Source of the DNA: Planctomycetia bacterium
GTDB taxonomy: Bacteria; Planctomycetota; Phycisphaerae; Phycisphaerales; UBA1924
Direction of reading: 5' to 3'
Length of the DNA stretch: 14,471 nucleotides
NCBI GenBank assembly: GCA_005776545.1
Contig: SXOY01000010.1
Coordinates: 1-14,471, forward strand
The translations under genes were made by a program, and so were the position numbers. Positions 14,232 to 14,471 of the stretch are shown here, one piece after another; within the stretch, counting starts at the first letter, position 1; each line of letters begins with the position of its first letter. The notes under the pieces were generated by a model, which made no database searches, was not told the DNA's origin, and worked only from the letters and a program-made list of their open reading frames with translations.

Positions 14232-14471
14232 GTACCCCCGTGCAGGTGCGATTGAGTGGGTCCGGAGGCCAGGGCCTGATTACCGCCGGAGTCATCCTGG
14301 CAGAGGCAGCCATGCTCGATGGACGAAACGTCGTGCAGACACAGACCTATGGACCAGAGGCACGCCTCGGGTCGAGCAAGTCCGAGGTCATTATTTCTGC
14401 CGGCAGCATCGCCTATCCGCAAGTGACTGTTCCAGATGTTCTTGTCTGCCTCTCAACCGAGGCGGCTCAGA
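14228..14471 (+). CDS. korC: 2-oxoacid:ferredoxin oxidoreductase subunit gamma (KorC/PorG-like), partial at right edge
   Basis: The first 81 codons of the gamma subunit are present; the gene runs off the window. It begins MSTPVQVRLSGSGGQG, the gamma-subunit signature with GSGGQG at 11-16. TYGPEARLGSSKSEVIIS at about 40-57 corresponds to the conserved YGPEARGG(A/P) region, here with Leu in place of the first Gly of the GG pair. It overlaps korB by 4 bp. A gamma domain is needed for the CoA-dependent step in this enzyme family, so its presence completes the alpha-beta-gamma set. Confidence 0.92.
   Translation, partial: MSTPVQVRLSGSGGQGLITAGVILAEAAMLDGRNVVQTQTYGPEARLGSSKSEVIISAGSIAYPQVTVPDVLVCLSTEAAQ

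Overview
The window looks like chromosomal DNA of a planctomycete, most likely of the Phycisphaerae/Phycisphaerales type. The best lineage evidence is the two secreted proteins that end in dockerin-like, EF-hand-type repeats (DFNxDGxxDFFDYLDFV) with a Gly-Cys C-terminus, a tail I associate with that group. The housekeeping genes are ordinary bacterial ones. The assignment is inferred from protein style, not from a database match.

Layout. (1) Positions 1-6283 are all minus strand and are housekeeping genes. In transcription order they are nadC and birA (NAD and biotin metabolism, 7 nt apart), rpmI and rplT (ribosomal proteins L35 and L20, with a good promoter upstream and a strong intrinsic terminator downstream), an M50-type intramembrane zinc metalloprotease, a 439-bp gap rich in inverted repeats that may hold a structured RNA, then nusA and the 5' part of infB (IF-2), which runs off the left edge. 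(2) Positions 6284-10570 are plus strand and carry three exported or membrane-anchored proteins: a HAF-repeat protein with a double dockerin-like tail, a second secreted protein with only half of that tail, and an AsmA-like protein with one N-terminal membrane segment. Two intergenic regions here hold tandem arrays built on related 8-bp units. (3) Positions 10571-14471 are a tightly coupled plus-strand operon for a 2-oxoacid:ferredoxin oxidoreductase. Its first gene fuses a GltD/NfnB-like FAD/NAD(P)H oxidoreductase to a KorD-like 2x[4Fe-4S] ferredoxin. It is followed by korA, korB and a gamma subunit cut by the right edge. All three junctions are 4-bp ATGA overlaps.

How the genes work together. 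The kor operon predicts a complex in which KorA/KorB carry the thiamine diphosphate site, the gamma subunit completes the CoA-dependent enzyme, and the fusion protein passes electrons from its ferredoxin domain to FAD and NAD(P). This would make a 2-oxoacid:NAD(P)+ (or reverse) oxidoreductase, and it is the most interesting metabolic feature here. The secreted proteins probably share an anchoring or assembly route through their GC-ending tails. No mobile elements, CRISPR arrays, tRNAs or rRNAs were seen.
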